The notes under the pieces: generated by a model
The model's input: only the letters and a program-made list of their open reading frames with translations
Databases searched by the model: none
What the model was told of the DNA's origin: nothing
Translations under genes and position numbers: made by a program
DNA from: Colwellia sp. 20A7
GTDB lineage: Bacteria; Pseudomonadota; Gammaproteobacteria; Enterobacterales; Alteromonadaceae
Reading direction: 5' to 3'
Assembly: GCF_009832865.1 (NCBI RefSeq)
Contig: NZ_CP047130.1
Location: forward strand, 3,224,001 to 3,288,000
Length of the DNA: 64,000 bases
Shown here: positions 1 through 10,314 of the stretch, in pieces
How positions within the stretch are numbered: position 1 is the first letter of the stretch
Layout: each line of letters opens with the position of its first letter

Positions 1-1125
1 TTATCAGTAACTCCTGAGCAAGTAGCACAAGCAAAATTAGCCTTAACTGAAAAACGCCTGAAAGCAATTAATACCGCTTATGATCAAATAAAACGTTTTC
101 ACAGTGCGCAAACCCCGCAAGATATTTTTGTTGAAACGTGTCCAGGTGTTCGTTGTACGTTAAAAACAGAGTCAATTGAAAGTGTTGGTTTATATATTCC
201 TGCAGGCAGTGCGCCATTACCATCAACGGTATTGATGTTAGGCGTACCCGCTCAATTAGCTGGCTGTAAACGTACTGCATTGGTATGTCCACCAGATAAA
301 AATGGTAAATTAGCGAATGAAGTATTAGTAGCCGCAGGTCTTTGTGGTATTACTGAAATTTATACGGTTGGTGGCGCGCAAGCCATAGCCGCTTTAGCAT
401 ATGGCACAGAGAGCATCCCAGCAGTTAACAAAGTGTTCGGCCCTGGAAACCGCTATGTTACTGAAGCGAAAAAGCAGTTATCTCAACAAGTAGCTGGTTT
501 TGCAATTGACATGCCTGCGGGCCCTTCTGAGGTATTAGTGATTGGCGACGCACAAGCGAACCCTGCTTTCATTGCGGCTGATTTACTTTCTCAAGCTGAA
601 CATGGCGCAGATAGCCAAGTTATTTTATTAACCGACAGTAAACAACTCATCAAAGATGTAGCGAATGAACTTGATAAACAAGTAGAATTGTTAACAAGAA
701 AAGACATCGCGTTACAAGCGTTAAAACAGTCAAGATTAATTTTAACGAAAGATTTAGCACAAGCAGTTGAAGTATCAAACCTTTATGGCCCTGAACATTT
801 AATTGTTCAAACTGAAAACCCACAACCTTTATTAACAAATTTACGTAACGCGGGTTCTATTTTTGTCGGTGCTTATACACCAGAATCTGCTGGTGATTAT
901 GCCAGTGGAACTAACCATGTTTTACCAACGTATGGTTATTCAAAAGTTATTTCAAGTTTATCATTAGCTGACTTTTCTCGTCGTTATACCATACAAGAAA
1001 TCAGCAAGGTTGGTTTAACAAATCTGGCTGAATGTATTATTGAACTAACCGATGCAGAAGGATTAGATGCCCACCAAAGAGCGGTTACTATTCGTCTAGA
1101 AGAAGCTAATATGGAAGGTAAGTAA
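1..1125 (+). CDS. hisD: Histidinol dehydrogenase, 5'-truncated by window edge
   Basis: This enzyme carries out the last two steps of histidine synthesis, oxidising L-histidinol to L-histidine with NAD and a bound zinc. The reading frame is open from base 1, so an ATG at 232 is internal and the true start lies outside the window. About 374 residues are visible of a family length near 430. Family signatures include GPSEVLVIGDA, LYGPEHLIVQ (with the catalytic Glu-His pair) and SAGDYASGTNHVLPT. The gene is followed after one base by hisC, and seven his genes run in one direction. The neighbouring hisG expected upstream is not in the window. Confidence 0.97.
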   Translation, partial: LSVTPEQVAQAKLALTEKRLKAINTAYDQIKRFHSAQTPQDIFVETCPGVRCTLKTESIESVGLYIPAGSAPLPSTVLMLGVPAQLAGCKRTALVCPPDKNGKLANEVLVAAGLCGITEIYTVGGAQAIAALAYGTESIPAVNKVFGPGNRYVTEAKKQLSQQVAGFAIDMPAGPSEVLVIGDAQANPAFIAADLLSQAEHGADSQVILLTDSKQLIKDVANELDKQVELLTRKDIALQALKQSRLILTKDLAQAVEVSNLYGPEHLIVQTENPQPLLTNLRNAGSIFVGAYTPESAGDYASGTNHVLPTYGYSKVISSLSLADFSRRYTIQEISKVGLTNLAECIIELTDAEGLDAHQRAVTIRLEEANMEGK

Positions 1126-1126
1126 C

Positions 1127-2218
1127 ATGACAATAGCTAACAAGTTAGCACGGGCAGAGCTCGTTGACATGGTGCCATATCAATCTGCTCGTCGACTTTT
1201 TGCCAGTGGTGACTCATCAAATAAAACGAATAGCACGGCTAACAAAAAAGTATGGTTAAATGCCAATGAAGCACCAGGAAATGGTGACTATCAAGTCATT
1301 AGCGAAAACATTAATCGCTACCCTGACTTTCAGCCCGATAATCTACTGAATGCTTATAGCAACTATTGTGGTCTTGAACGTTCACAAATATTAGCAACAC
1401 GTGGTGCCGATGAAGGTATTGAACTGATTATTCGCACGTTTTGTCGTGCTTATCAAGACAGCATATTAATTTGTCCGCCAACTTATGGCATGTACGCGAT
1501 TAGTGCAGAAAATCACGGTGCTAGCACCGTTAAAGTTCAGCTAAAAAATAATACACTTGACCTTGAAAGTATGAAACAGCATGTCGGCAAAGTAAAAGTC
1601 GTCTTTTTATGCTCACCGGGCAATCCTACGGGTAATTTATTACCAAAAGAGCAAATAATTCAAGCGATTGAATTATTTAAAGATACCGCGATTGTTGTGG
1701 TAGATGAAGCTTATATTGAATTTTCGCCAGAGCAAACAAGCATATCGCTGCTTAGTCAGTACGAGAATGTTATTGTACTGAGAACCTTATCAAAAGCTTT
1801 TGCGCTGGCAGGTCTTCGCTGTGGTTTTACGTTAGCGAGTAGCGATATTATTACCTTATTGAGTAAAATTATTGCCCCTTACCCAATTTCAGCACCCGTT
1901 GCAGAAATTGCCAGTATAGCCCTTAGTGCTGATTTAGAAAAAATGACTCAAAGGGTACAAGACTGTAATACAACTAAAGCAGCCTTGACCACTTGGCTTA
2001 ACGAACAGTCTTGGTGTAGCGAAGTATTTGCAAGTGACGCTAATTTTGTTTTATTTCGCTGTAAAGACAACAACGAAAAAACACGTATTTTTGACTTATT
2101 AGTCAGTAAAAATATTTTAATCCGCGATCAATCTAAACAGCTGCAATTAGACAATTGTTTACGTATCAGTATTGGTAGCGAACAAGAAATAACTCAACTT
2201 AAAGAAGTATTATCATGA
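1127..2218 (+). CDS. hisC: Histidinol-phosphate aminotransferase
   Basis: This PLP-dependent class I/II aminotransferase converts imidazole-acetol phosphate and glutamate to histidinol phosphate. At 363 residues it has the usual length. Visible signatures are [18 protein letters not shown], and [15 protein letters not shown], which holds the PLP-binding lysine. The ATG at 1127 is preceded by an AAGGT ribosome site within the end of hisD. The stop overlaps the start of hisB by four bases (ATGA), suggesting translational coupling. There is an extra low-complexity stretch near residues 28-40 (Ser/Asn/Thr/Lys), not seen in short homologues. Confidence 0.96.
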   Translation: MTIANKLARAELVDMVPYQSARRLFASGDSSNKTNSTANKKVWLNANEAPGNGDYQVISENINRYPDFQPDNLLNAYSNYCGLERSQILATRGADEGIELIIRTFCRAYQDSILICPPTYGMYAISAENHGASTVKVQLKNNTLDLESMKQHVGKVKVVFLCSPGNPTGNLLPKEQIIQAIELFKDTAIVVVDEAYIEFSPEQTSISLLSQYENVIVLRTLSKAFALAGLRCGFTLASSDIITLLSKIIAPYPISAPVAEIASIALSADLEKMTQRVQDCNTTKAALTTWLNEQSWCSEVFASDANFVLFRCKDNNEKTRIFDLLVSKNILIRDQSKQLQLDNCLRISIGSEQEITQLKEVLS

Positions 2219-3300
2219 GTAGCACACAAGAAAAAATATTATTTATCGACCGTGATGGCACCTTAGTTGAAGAACCAGCTATCGATAAACAACTCGACAC
2301 ACTAGAAAAACTGGTATTTGAACCAAACGTTATTCCTGAATTGTTAAAGTTACAAGCGAAGGGATTCAAACTCGTGATGGTATCAAACCAAGATGGTTTA
2401 GGTACGAAAAGCTTCCCGCAAGCTGATTTTGACCTACCTCACAATAAAATGATGGCAATTTTTTCATCACAAGGTGTTGAATTTGAAGATACCTTATTAT
2501 GTCCTCATTTTGAAGAAGACAACTGTAACTGTCGTAAACCAAAACTTGGCTTAGTAAGTGAGTACTTACAACAAGGTCGCGTTGATTTCACAAGCTCTTA
2601 TGTTATTGGTGACCGAGAAACAGATATGGGCCTAGCCGCTAATATGGGCATTGTTGGTATAAAATATGATCGTGAAAACCTTAACTGGTCACAGGTAAGT
2701 GAGCAGATACTATCGTCATTAGAAAAGCCTCGTACGGCAACCGTTGTCAGAACAACAAAAGAAACAGACATTACCGTTACCGTGAACTTAGACAAAAAAG
2801 GTGGTAATAAAATTGATACTGGCTTGGGATTTTTCGATCACATGCTAGATCAAATCTGTACTCACGGTGGCTTTAATTTGCAATGTAGCGTAACAGGTGA
2901 TTATCACATAGACGATCACCACAGTGTGGAAGACACTGCATTGGCATTAGGGCAGGCATTAAGAGCAGCCTTAGGAGACAAACGTGGTATTGCTCGCTTT
3001 GGTTTTGTATTACCAATGGATGAATGTCGCGCTGAATGCTCAATAGATTTATCTGGCCGACCTTGGCTTGAATTTGACGCTAAGTTTACTGCTGACAATG
3101 TTGGCACTATGTCGACCCAAATGGTGTCACATTTTTTCAGGTCGCTGGCTGACTCCATGCTAATTACGTTGCACTTATCTACCACTAAAGGTAATTGTCA
3201 CCACCAAGTTGAAAGCTTATTCAAAGTATTCGGTCGCGCATTAGGCCAAGCAATTAAAGTTGAAGGTGATGAATTACCCAGTTCAAAAGGAACATTATAA
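2215..3300 (+). CDS. hisB: Bifunctional histidinol-phosphatase / imidazoleglycerol-phosphate dehydratase
   Basis: Two enzymes are fused here, as in enteric bacteria. Residues 1 to about 165 form a HAD-family phosphatase with the nucleophile motif [11 protein letters not shown] and a zinc-binding Cys/His cluster ([14 protein letters not shown]). Residues from about 170 onward form the manganese-dependent dehydratase, with its two HHxxE elements [10 protein letters not shown] and [10 protein letters not shown]. The fusion catalyses steps 6 and 8 of the pathway in the cytoplasm. At 361 residues the length is normal. The stop overlaps the hisH start (TAATG), consistent with coupled translation in the operon. 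Confidence 0.97.
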   Translation: MSSTQEKILFIDRDGTLVEEPAIDKQLDTLEKLVFEPNVIPELLKLQAKGFKLVMVSNQDGLGTKSFPQADFDLPHNKMMAIFSSQGVEFEDTLLCPHFEEDNCNCRKPKLGLVSEYLQQGRVDFTSSYVIGDRETDMGLAANMGIVGIKYDRENLNWSQVSEQILSSLEKPRTATVVRTTKETDITVTVNLDKKGGNKIDTGLGFFDHMLDQICTHGGFNLQCSVTGDYHIDDHHSVEDTALALGQALRAALGDKRGIARFGFVLPMDECRAECSIDLSGRPWLEFDAKFTADNVGTMSTQMVSHFFRSLADSMLITLHLSTTKGNCHHQVESLFKVFGRALGQAIKVEGDELPSSKGTL

Positions 3301-3974
3301 TGACCACCCTAACCGCAAACAAAGGGAGTGCTGATAAAACAAATAATGTAATTGTTGATACGGGCTGTGCTAACTTATCTTCAGTAAAGTTTGCTATTGA
3401 ACGCCTTGGCTTTACCGCGACAATTACGGATGATATTGAGCAAATAAAAGCGGCTGATAAAGTAATATTCCCTGGTGTTGGCAGTGCTAAGCACGCCATG
3501 AATAATATCATTGAAAAAAACTTAGTGACGACCTTACAAAACTTAACTCAGCCTGTGCTGGGGTTTTGTTTAGGTATGCAATTAATGACAGAATCATCTC
3601 CTGAAGGCTTAAAAGACGACCTTGTTGAATGCTTAGGTATTATCCCAACTAAGGTTACTCCACTAGATGCCAAAGGTAATCGTTTACCACATATGGGTTG
3701 GAATACATTAACGAAAGTCGCTGAACATCCTGTATTAAAAGGGATTAACGTTGGCGATTACTTTTATTTTGTCCATAGTTTTGCCGCGCCTATAAGTGAA
3801 TACACCCTAGCAAGCTGTGAGTATGGTACTGAGTTCTCAGCTATCATTGGTAAAGATAACTTTATTGGTTGCCAATTTCACCCTGAACGTTCAAGTGAGT
3901 TAGGCAGTAAAATCATCCAAAACTTTTTAGAGCTTGACTCTACACAAATGCAATCGGAGTTAAGTTCATTATGA
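3300..3974 (+). CDS. hisH: Imidazole glycerol phosphate synthase, glutaminase subunit
   Basis: HisH is the class I glutamine amidotransferase that releases ammonia from glutamine for HisF. The nucleophile elbow is visible as VLGFCLGMQ and the His-Glu part of the triad as QFHPERS. At 224 residues it is slightly longer than usual because of an N-terminal extension of roughly 16 residues before VIVDTGCANLSS. An alternative start inside this extension cannot be excluded, but the TAATG junction with hisB favours 3300. It works as a heterodimer with HisF, encoded two genes downstream. Confidence 0.95.
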   Translation: MTTLTANKGSADKTNNVIVDTGCANLSSVKFAIERLGFTATITDDIEQIKAADKVIFPGVGSAKHAMNNIIEKNLVTTLQNLTQPVLGFCLGMQLMTESSPEGLKDDLVECLGIIPTKVTPLDAKGNRLPHMGWNTLTKVAEHPVLKGINVGDYFYFVHSFAAPISEYTLASCEYGTEFSAIIGKDNFIGCQFHPERSSELGSKIIQNFLELDSTQMQSELSSL

Positions 3975-4708
3975 TGATCCCTGCAATTGATTTAATAAAT
4001 GGCGAAGTAGTACGTTTATATCAAGGCGATTATAGCCAAAAAACCAATTACAAAACTACCGTACAAGAACGTCAACAGGCTTATGCAGCGTCAGGCGCTA
4101 CCGTTATGCACTTTGTTGATTTAGATGGTGCAAAAGACAGCACAAAACGTCAATTATCCACACTTAAAACCGTGGTAGACCATGAAACTATGATCACCCA
4201 AGTGGGTGGTGGCATTCGCTGTGAAGATGACGTAAAACAGTTACTTGCTTTAGGCGCAACGCGTGTTGTTATTGGTTCACTTGCGATCAAACAACCTGAG
4301 TTAGTAATTGACTGGGTAAAAAACTACGGCGGTGAAAAAATTGTTTTAGCACTCGACATAAAAATTGACGAGCAAGGCAATAAAACCTTACCGACCCATG
4401 GCTGGATTGAAGACAGTGGTGTTAACTTAGAAGATTTACTCGATGCCTATATTGAAGCAGGCATAAAGCACATTTTATGCACAGATATTTCAAAAGACGG
4501 TACGTTATCAGGCTCTAATGTTGACCTTTACATTGAACTTTGCAAAAAATATCCGGCTATTCAATGGCAAGCGTCTGGTGGCATTGGTTGCTTAGACGAT
4601 ATAAAAGCACTTATTGGCACAGGCGTTAGCGGCGTAATATTAGGCCGCTCTCTGTTAGAAGGTAAGTTTACACTTGAGGAGGCTATCGCATGTTGGCCAA
4701 AAGGATAA
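3971..4708 (+). CDS. hisA: Phosphoribosylformimino-5-aminoimidazole carboxamide ribotide isomerase
   Basis: HisA is a TIM barrel that isomerises ProFAR to PRFAR. It opens with [21 protein letters not shown], giving the N-terminal catalytic aspartate, and carries the C-terminal phosphate-binding motifs ASGGIG and GVILGRSL. The length of 245 residues is standard. The first ATG pair overlaps the hisH stop by four bases. Its last 19 bases overlap hisF, so the three genes are very tightly packed. Confidence 0.97.
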   Translation: MMIPAIDLINGEVVRLYQGDYSQKTNYKTTVQERQQAYAASGATVMHFVDLDGAKDSTKRQLSTLKTVVDHETMITQVGGGIRCEDDVKQLLALGATRVVIGSLAIKQPELVIDWVKNYGGEKIVLALDIKIDEQGNKTLPTHGWIEDSGVNLEDLLDAYIEAGIKHILCTDISKDGTLSGSNVDLYIELCKKYPAIQWQASGGIGCLDDIKALIGTGVSGVILGRSLLEGKFTLEEAIACWPKG

Positions 4709-5478
4709 TACCCTGTTTAGACGTTCGCGATGGTAAAGTCGTGAAAGGCGTACAATTTAGAAACCATGAAATTATTGGTGACATTGTTCCCCTTGCTCAA
4801 AAATATGCTGAAGCAGGCGCAGATGAACTGGTTTTTTATGATATTACCGCCAGCTCTGATGGTCGCGTAGTGGATAAAAGCTGGGTTAGCCGCATTGCAC
4901 AAGTCATTGATATTCCTTTTTGTGTGGCTGGTGGCATTAAAAGCGAAGCGGATGCGCAAGAAATACTAATGATGGGTGCTGATAAAATTAGTATCAACTC
5001 TCCTGCCCTGCGTGATCCCACTTTAATATCACGCCTTGCGGATCATTTTGGTCAGCAATGTGTGGTGGTCGGTATTGATAGTTTCTACAATAAAGACGCT
5101 AATGATGGACAAGGTGAATACCAAGTTTATCAATTTACCGGTGATGAAAATCGCACACAAAAAACAAACTGGACAACGTTTGACTGGATCAAAAAAGTAG
5201 TGAGTTTAGGCGCCGGTGAAATCGTACTTAATTGCATGAACCAAGACGGTGTTCGCCAAGGTTATGATATTGAGCAATTAAAACAAGCACGTGCGGCTTG
5301 TAACGTACCACTAATTGCATCAGGTGGCGCGGGTACTATGGAGCATTTTTCTGATGTTTATCAACAAGCAGATGTTGATGGCGCATTAGCAGCGTCTGTA
5401 TTCCATAAAGGTGTCATTCCAATTCACGAATTAAAAGCATATTTGAAGTCACAAAAAATTGAGGTAAGACCGTGTTAG
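4690..5478 (+). CDS. hisF: Imidazole glycerol phosphate synthase, cyclase subunit
   Basis: HisF takes ammonia from HisH and converts PRFAR to imidazole glycerol phosphate and AICAR, linking histidine and purine synthesis. The start region [15 protein letters not shown] is diagnostic, with Asp11 as a catalytic residue. The second catalytic aspartate lies in [14 protein letters not shown], and the phosphate-binding LIASGGAG follows. The length is 262 residues against a usual 250-260. The start lies 19 bases inside hisA and is preceded by GAGGAGG-like ribosome site bases (4676-4682). Confidence 0.97.
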   Translation: MLAKRIIPCLDVRDGKVVKGVQFRNHEIIGDIVPLAQKYAEAGADELVFYDITASSDGRVVDKSWVSRIAQVIDIPFCVAGGIKSEADAQEILMMGADKISINSPALRDPTLISRLADHFGQQCVVVGIDSFYNKDANDGQGEYQVYQFTGDENRTQKTNWTTFDWIKKVVSLGAGEIVLNCMNQDGVRQGYDIEQLKQARAACNVPLIASGGAGTMEHFSDVYQQADVDGALAASVFHKGVIPIHELKAYLKSQKIEVRPC

Positions 5479-6092
5479 TAACTATCGATAATATAAATGA
5501 ATTAGCATGGGATAAAATGGATAACCTTATTCCAGCTATTATTCAACATGCCGCAACAGGTGCAGTGTTAATGCAAGGCTTCATGTGCCAAGAAGCATTA
5601 ACCGCTACGTTAACATCAGGTAAGGCAACCTTTTTCAGTCGTTCAAAACAAGCGCTTTGGGTAAAAGGTGAAACGTCAGGTAACTTCTTAAATGTTGAGC
5701 AAGTACTTACCGATTGTGATCAAGACAGCTTATTAATTGCCTGTAATCCTATTGGCCCAACTTGTCACTTAGGTACGGAATCGTGTTTTCCTGAGCAAAA
5801 GTTAACAACACAAAACTTTTTAAGCCAGCTTGAACAAGTGATTGAAAGCCGAAAAGATGACGATCCCAAAGAAAGCTACACTGCTCACCTATTCTCTCGT
5901 GGCACTACAAAAATGGCGCAAAAAGTAGGTGAAGAAGGCGTAGAAGTTGCGCTTGCTGCGGTTGCTGAAACGAAAGAAGATTTGTTAGGTGAATGTGCTG
6001 ATTTATTTTATCACACACTAGTTTTACTGGCAGATCAAAAAATTGAGTTAAGTGAAGTCATGAAGGTATTACAAGACCGACATAATAAGTAA
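5472..6092 (+). CDS. hisI: Bifunctional phosphoribosyl-AMP cyclohydrolase / phosphoribosyl-ATP pyrophosphatase
   Basis: This HisIE fusion performs the second and third steps of histidine synthesis. The N-terminal cyclohydrolase shows [13 protein letters not shown] and the metal-binding [11 protein letters not shown]. The C-terminal pyrophosphatase begins near residue 120 and shows [24 protein letters not shown] and ECADLFYH. It starts with GTG and overlaps hisF by seven bases. At 206 residues the length is as in E. coli. It is the last gene of the operon and is followed by a strong terminator. Confidence 0.96.
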   Translation: MLVTIDNINELAWDKMDNLIPAIIQHAATGAVLMQGFMCQEALTATLTSGKATFFSRSKQALWVKGETSGNFLNVEQVLTDCDQDSLLIACNPIGPTCHLGTESCFPEQKLTTQNFLSQLEQVIESRKDDDPKESYTAHLFSRGTTKMAQKVGEEGVEVALAAVAETKEDLLGECADLFYHTLVLLADQKIELSEVMKVLQDRHNK

Positions 6093-6127
6093 CGCTAACT
6101 CAACGTTTCTAAAAAAATTTACTACAA

Positions 6128-6166
6128 TGCCCTAAATATAGAACAACTCTATTTAGGGCATTTTTT
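6128..6166 (+). terminator. Rho-independent terminator of the his operon
   Basis: An 11-bp perfect stem (TGCCCTAAATA paired with TATTTAGGGCA) with an 11-base loop is followed by six T. It lies 36 bases after the hisI stop and ends the his transcript. Confidence 0.92.
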
Positions 6167-6285
6167 ATGGCTGCTAAGATCCAAGCCATCCTACTAAGTG
6201 CTTCCATCAAATTAACGACTAAACAAGCAGATAGTTTTGGCTAGCAAAGTGTGGGAAATCCAGAATGTATTAAGCCGAATTCAGC

Positions 6286-7068
6286 TTACTTAGTTGTTAA
6301 CGCCTTAAAAGCAACTCTAACCCGATCAAGATCGGCTTGCGTATCAACACCATGCACAGGCGCTTCAGATACAACACCAACACTAATATTAATACCATTA
6401 TACAACGCACGTAATTGTTCAAGTTTTTCAATTTTTTCTATCGACGCCATCGGTAAAAGCGTTAACTTCTTTAAAGTATCAACTCTATAACCATACATGC
6501 CGATATGTCTTAAATACGGGGAATTACGCTTACCTAAATGGTCTTGCGTTAACTCAACCTCGCCATCTCGATCAAATGGAATAGCCGCCCGTGAAAAATA
6601 CATCGCCTGCATCTTGTGATTACACACTATTTTCACAACATTTTGATTAAGTGCATCGGGTAAACTAGTGATTGGCGAGCCCAGTGTACTAATACCTGCC
6701 GTTAAATCTTTTTCTAATAGCTCGGCTGTTTGAATAATTAACGCTGGTGGAATCATAGGCTCATCACCTTGTACGTTAACAACAATCTCTGAATCGTCCC
6801 AATTAAGCTTAGTGACAACTTCTGCTAAACGATCTGTACCTGACTCATGACTAACGTCAGTCATAATAACTTGTGCACCAAAATCTTGAGCTACACGATA
6901 AATTTCATCATTGTCGGTTGCAATAACAATACTATTAGCATCTACACCTGTTAACAAAGCTTGTTGATAAACATGCCAAATCATGGGTTTATCATTAATA
7001 GTCAGTAGTGGTTTTCCTGGTAAACGAGAAGACCCAAAACGGGCAGGTATAACGATTTTAAACAACAT
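6286..7068 (-). CDS. kdsB: 3-deoxy-manno-octulosonate cytidylyltransferase (CMP-Kdo synthetase)
   Basis: KdsB activates Kdo with CTP to give CMP-Kdo, the donor for lipopolysaccharide inner core and for capsule linkers. The nucleotide-binding start FKIVIPARFGSSRLPGKPL is diagnostic, with VNVQGDEP downstream. The chosen ATG at 7068 gives 260 residues and has an AAGGAAA ribosome site six bases upstream. An in-frame ATG at 7089 would add seven unmatched residues and place that ribosome site inside the gene. The next genes on this strand encode a Kdo-precursor isomerase and a capsule Kdo transferase, so it may be the capsule-associated copy (kpsU type). No second copy is in view to compare. Confidence 0.94.
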   Translation of the reverse strand: MLFKIVIPARFGSSRLPGKPLLTINDKPMIWHVYQQALLTGVDANSIVIATDNDEIYRVAQDFGAQVIMTDVSHESGTDRLAEVVTKLNWDDSEIVVNVQGDEPMIPPALIIQTAELLEKDLTAGISTLGSPITSLPDALNQNVVKIVCNHKMQAMYFSRAAIPFDRDGEVELTQDHLGKRNSPYLRHIGMYGYRVDTLKKLTLLPMASIEKIEKLEQLRALYNGINISVGVVSEAPVHGVDTQADLDRVRVAFKALTTK

Positions 7069-7230
7069 CTGGGTTTCCTTAAAGAACATCTAAAAAATGG
7101 CGTATTTTTAGTTATTGCAGTTATTTTAACTAAAACATCTGAAAATAAATATCTCAACTAAACATCATTATTTTGAATAATATTGCAATATAATCTACTT
7201 GTTACCGAATTTAAGAGAATAGACTATTTA

Positions 7231-8223
7231 TCACGATTGGAAATACTCTAAAACACCAACAACAGCATTGCTATCATTATTATCAACTACCAACACATTT
7301 TTGATGTGGTTTTCTCTCATTATTTCTTCAGCTTCAGCTAACATATGATCTTGAGAAATAGTAATTGGAATGATTGTCATCATATCTGTAGCAGTAAGTA
7401 CTTTATAATCACTATATTGCATTAAGGAACGTCTTAAGTCGCCATCCGTAATAATGCCCTCTAACAAGCCATTATGTTGAACGATTGCCAAACCTAGTGT
7501 CGAATTAGTCATGGTTAAGATAACATCGTGCATAGTATCATCTGGCATTACAAACGGTAGATTTTTAGTATGCATAACATCAGCAACGCTAGTCAGCAAC
7601 TTTTTGCCCAAACTGCCGCCGGGGTGATATAAGGCAAATTGATGTGGCTGAAAATCTCGTAAATAAATTAATGCAATAGCGAGTGCATCCCCCATCACCA
7701 AGGTCGCTGTTGTTGAAGTAGTTGGCGCTAAATTATTCGGACAGACTTCTTTTTCAATTTTAACATTAATCGTTATATCGGCATTTTTAGCTAAAGTACT
7801 TTGCGGCGCTCCTGTCATGGCAATTATTTTATTGCCAAACTGTTTAAGTGATGGAATTAGCTTTAACACTTCGTCTGTTTCACCGCTATTGGCGATTAAT
7901 AGAATAACGTCTTCCGGTTGAATCATGCCTAAGTCGCCATGAAAGGCTTCGCCAGGGTGGATAAAAAAAGAGGATGTACCGGTAGATGCCATCGTTGCTG
8001 CTATTTTTTTACCTATTATTCCTGACTTTCCCATTCCTGAAATAATTAAGCGTCCCGAACAGCCAATAATTAATTCAACGGCTTTCGAAAAATTATCATC
8101 AACATATTTAGCTACCAGCTGTATTTGACGACCTTGTTCAACAATTGACTTGTATGCTTTTTTGACCGCGTATTCTGTCGTTAAAGTATTATCTGATTCG
8201 ATTATTGTATTGCTCTCTTTCAT
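7231..8223 (-). CDS. kpsF: Arabinose-5-phosphate isomerase, KpsF/KdsD/GutQ family
   Basis: This enzyme converts ribulose-5-phosphate to arabinose-5-phosphate, the first dedicated step to Kdo. Residues about 40-180 form the SIS sugar-isomerase domain (SGMGKSGIIGKKIAATMASTG and IANSGETDEVLKL are visible). Residues about 205-330 form two CBS domains. The length of 330 is typical. Its position between kdsB and a kpsS-type gene suggests the capsule-linked paralogue (kpsF). The sequence alone cannot separate KpsF from KdsD. Confidence 0.9.
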   Translation of the reverse strand: MKESNTIIESDNTLTTEYAVKKAYKSIVEQGRQIQLVAKYVDDNFSKAVELIIGCSGRLIISGMGKSGIIGKKIAATMASTGTSSFFIHPGEAFHGDLGMIQPEDVILLIANSGETDEVLKLIPSLKQFGNKIIAMTGAPQSTLAKNADITINVKIEKEVCPNNLAPTTSTTATLVMGDALAIALIYLRDFQPHQFALYHPGGSLGKKLLTSVADVMHTKNLPFVMPDDTMHDVILTMTNSTLGLAIVQHNGLLEGIITDGDLRRSLMQYSDYKVLTATDMMTIIPITISQDHMLAEAEEIMRENHIKNVLVVDNNDSNAVVGVLEYFQS

Positions 8224-8336
8224 TACTATTTTCTCTTGAGTATTGGAAGTTCAGGACAGAAAATCCAATTTCTTTTTGTTTAATTATTAGCTATATGACT
8301 AACACTTTGAGATGATTAATTACTTATTATAATACC

Positions 8337-8363
8337 TAAAAGACCGTTTAATAACGGTCTTTT
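8337..8363 (-). terminator. Hairpin terminator downstream of the kpsS-type gene
   Basis: An AAAAGACCGTT / AACGGTCTTTTT stem with a five-base loop lies about 90 bases after the kpsS-type stop and upstream of the kpsF-type gene. U-rich tracts flank it on both strands. It suggests the two genes have at least partly separate transcripts. Confidence 0.7.
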
Positions 8364-8454
8364 TATTTTGGATACTTTCAAATTCATATCTTAATTGGCT
8401 AAGTAAGAGCTACCAAGTAAACACTAACTTTAACACTAAATTAGTCAATATTAC

Positions 8455-9657
8455 TTACACTAAAATTTTATCTGTAACCGCTTTCAATGTCAGTTCAGGT
8501 TTTTGATAGAAACTCCCCGGTATTTGGTTAGTCACTAATAGAGATTCTTTAAATTTATTAAATTTGACTTGGCAAGGTTTACAACATGACATCCAAAAGT
8601 CATTCAAGCTTTTTTGACTTGTGATACCATCAATATTGTAAACAGCACGTCCAAGGGTTTTAGTTGGAACATTGTGATGTAGTGACGATATACCCACTGT
8701 ACTATTAATAGTTATAGTACCTTTTGCATGTTTTAATAGGGATGGTAGGTTTAAATCATGTACGTACAAAACTCTGCTGTTTACATTGTAAGCATAACAA
8801 AGTTTTTTTATATACCCTGCATAGTGGTTAAAACCACGATCCATTGGGTGATGCTTAAATACTAAAAAATCTTTTTTATCTGCATTTTGTGCAAATGATT
8901 TAATAACATCACCAATAAACTCTTCCACTGACCGGTAAGACGAATGATATAAGATTTGGCTATCAACACTCACTTGTAAAGGAGCTAAAAAATATTTTCC
9001 TGATAGTTCACCTTCAAGTAGCTTTTGGACAGCAGACTCTTGGGTATTATATTTCATTTTACGAATACCTGATTTCACCCAATTATACGCCTCTTCAAAT
9101 AGGTGCCAAGGTCGGTGATGTATATAGCCCTTATAACGGTTAAAATAAAATAACTTAAAAAAGTAGTACATACTTGCTTGATAGCCCATATGAAGAAATG
9201 AGCGTTTCAATACCAGCATATTATCTTGGTTAGTTTCCACTTCATTTTCTAGAGGATTGATTTCGGATTGATACTGTTCAAAATCGAAGAGTGAATTACC
9301 GTTAACACCATTTTTTTCTAAGGTAATAAATGACGGACGTAAGTACCCTTCTTCGAAGGCCCAAAAAGATATAGATAATTTATCTGCAACTTTCTTAGCT
9401 TCACGATGATAATAACGGCAATCACCGAAAACAATAATATCAGTAATATTTTTATCCTTGGCGTAAGTTGATAAATAGTTAGCCCAATCATTGAAATCAC
9501 CAGTATAAGCAGTTGAATTCTGTTTATCACTAAAATGATGATCTCCACCATTAAAGGTAATTTGTTTAACACTTAAATTTTCTTTCAATTGTAAGTATTT
9601 AGACAGGATTTTGAAAAATGGGCCAACAGGACCTTGAAGAAGCAACACATTTCTCAT
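8455..9657 (-). CDS. kpsS: Capsule polysaccharide biosynthesis protein, KpsS-type Kdo transferase
   Basis: The protein starts MRNVLLLQGPVGPFFKIL, the hallmark of KpsS-like proteins in the capsule synthesis/export family. KpsS and KpsC add the beta-Kdo linker that joins group 2 capsules to a phospholipid anchor. Conserved features further in are FKHHPMDRG (about residue 265) and a later TINSTVGISSLHHNVP, typical of the nucleotide-sugar-binding half. The length of 400 matches KpsS. No kpsC, kpsE, kpsD, kpsM or kpsT is in the window, so the capsule locus is either split or this serves another acceptor. The 650 bases upstream are non-coding. Confidence 0.85.
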   Translation of the reverse strand: MRNVLLLQGPVGPFFKILSKYLQLKENLSVKQITFNGGDHHFSDKQNSTAYTGDFNDWANYLSTYAKDKNITDIIVFGDCRYYHREAKKVADKLSISFWAFEEGYLRPSFITLEKNGVNGNSLFDFEQYQSEINPLENEVETNQDNMLVLKRSFLHMGYQASMYYFFKLFYFNRYKGYIHHRPWHLFEEAYNWVKSGIRKMKYNTQESAVQKLLEGELSGKYFLAPLQVSVDSQILYHSSYRSVEEFIGDVIKSFAQNADKKDFLVFKHHPMDRGFNHYAGYIKKLCYAYNVNSRVLYVHDLNLPSLLKHAKGTITINSTVGISSLHHNVPTKTLGRAVYNIDGITSQKSLNDFWMSCCKPCQVKFNKFKESLLVTNQIPGSFYQKPELTLKAVTDKILV

Positions 9658-10314
9658 AAATAACCAAAACCCATTAACTTGTATAATATAAAAAAGCCTA
9701 TAGAGCAGAGACTCTAACCAAGCGCAATTTTAGTTGACTCCCTTACCTATATCAAGCACTTAACACACTATTATTAAACTAATGTGAAAGTAACATTAAA
9801 CAACAATTTAAATATTGTTATGCTATCGTGACTAAGATATAAAGGTAGGTTGAGCAATGTTTTTATGGGAAATAAAAGTATTATCCTATTTTATCGATTG
9901 TAGAATACCCTCATTTAAAAAAACATAATAACTTGATTTATAAGGGATAAAAAAACCGTTTAATATTCGTTCATTAAAAACAGATAATATGATTCAAGTA
10001 ATAATAATGAAAATACTAAAAATAATTTTTTTATAATTTATAAAAGAAATGTTTCTAATTGTAACTTTACCTGAATTGTTATGAGCTTTGATATTTATGC
10101 TTAATAATACAACTTAAATAATTCAAGTTTTCACTTTTATATGCGCCTATTGATATTTAGCATTAGTATCAACCCTGAGGCACTTACTTGACTTATACTA
10201 AATATCTCACCTGAAATTAAAAGCATACTAACCAAGTAATTAATCAAAGAAATACGTGACTATCTAGAACTGCTTCCATATTATATTGACATTCCTAGCG
10301 ACTCTCTGACTAAA
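9658..10314. other. AT-rich intergenic region between divergent genes
   Basis: No gene of meaningful length is visible in these 657 bases. It must hold the promoter of the kpsS-type gene and of elaA. An ATG at 9858 with an AGGTTGAG ribosome-like site opens a frame of only 23 codons and is not supported as a gene. Very AT-rich tracts near 9960-10050 resemble silenced or curved DNA. Confidence 0.5.

Noticed and set aside
6168..6243. 24-codon frame after the his terminator (MAAKIQAILLSAS)
   Set aside because: It starts in the terminator T run, has no ribosome site and no recognisable family.
6277..6291. ATTCAGCTTACTTAG, resembling the 17-bp operator
   Set aside because: It has only one half-site and lies in the 3' end of kdsB, far from a start; likely chance. 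The same applies to GTTCAGCTTGG near 12229, part of a terminator-like stem.
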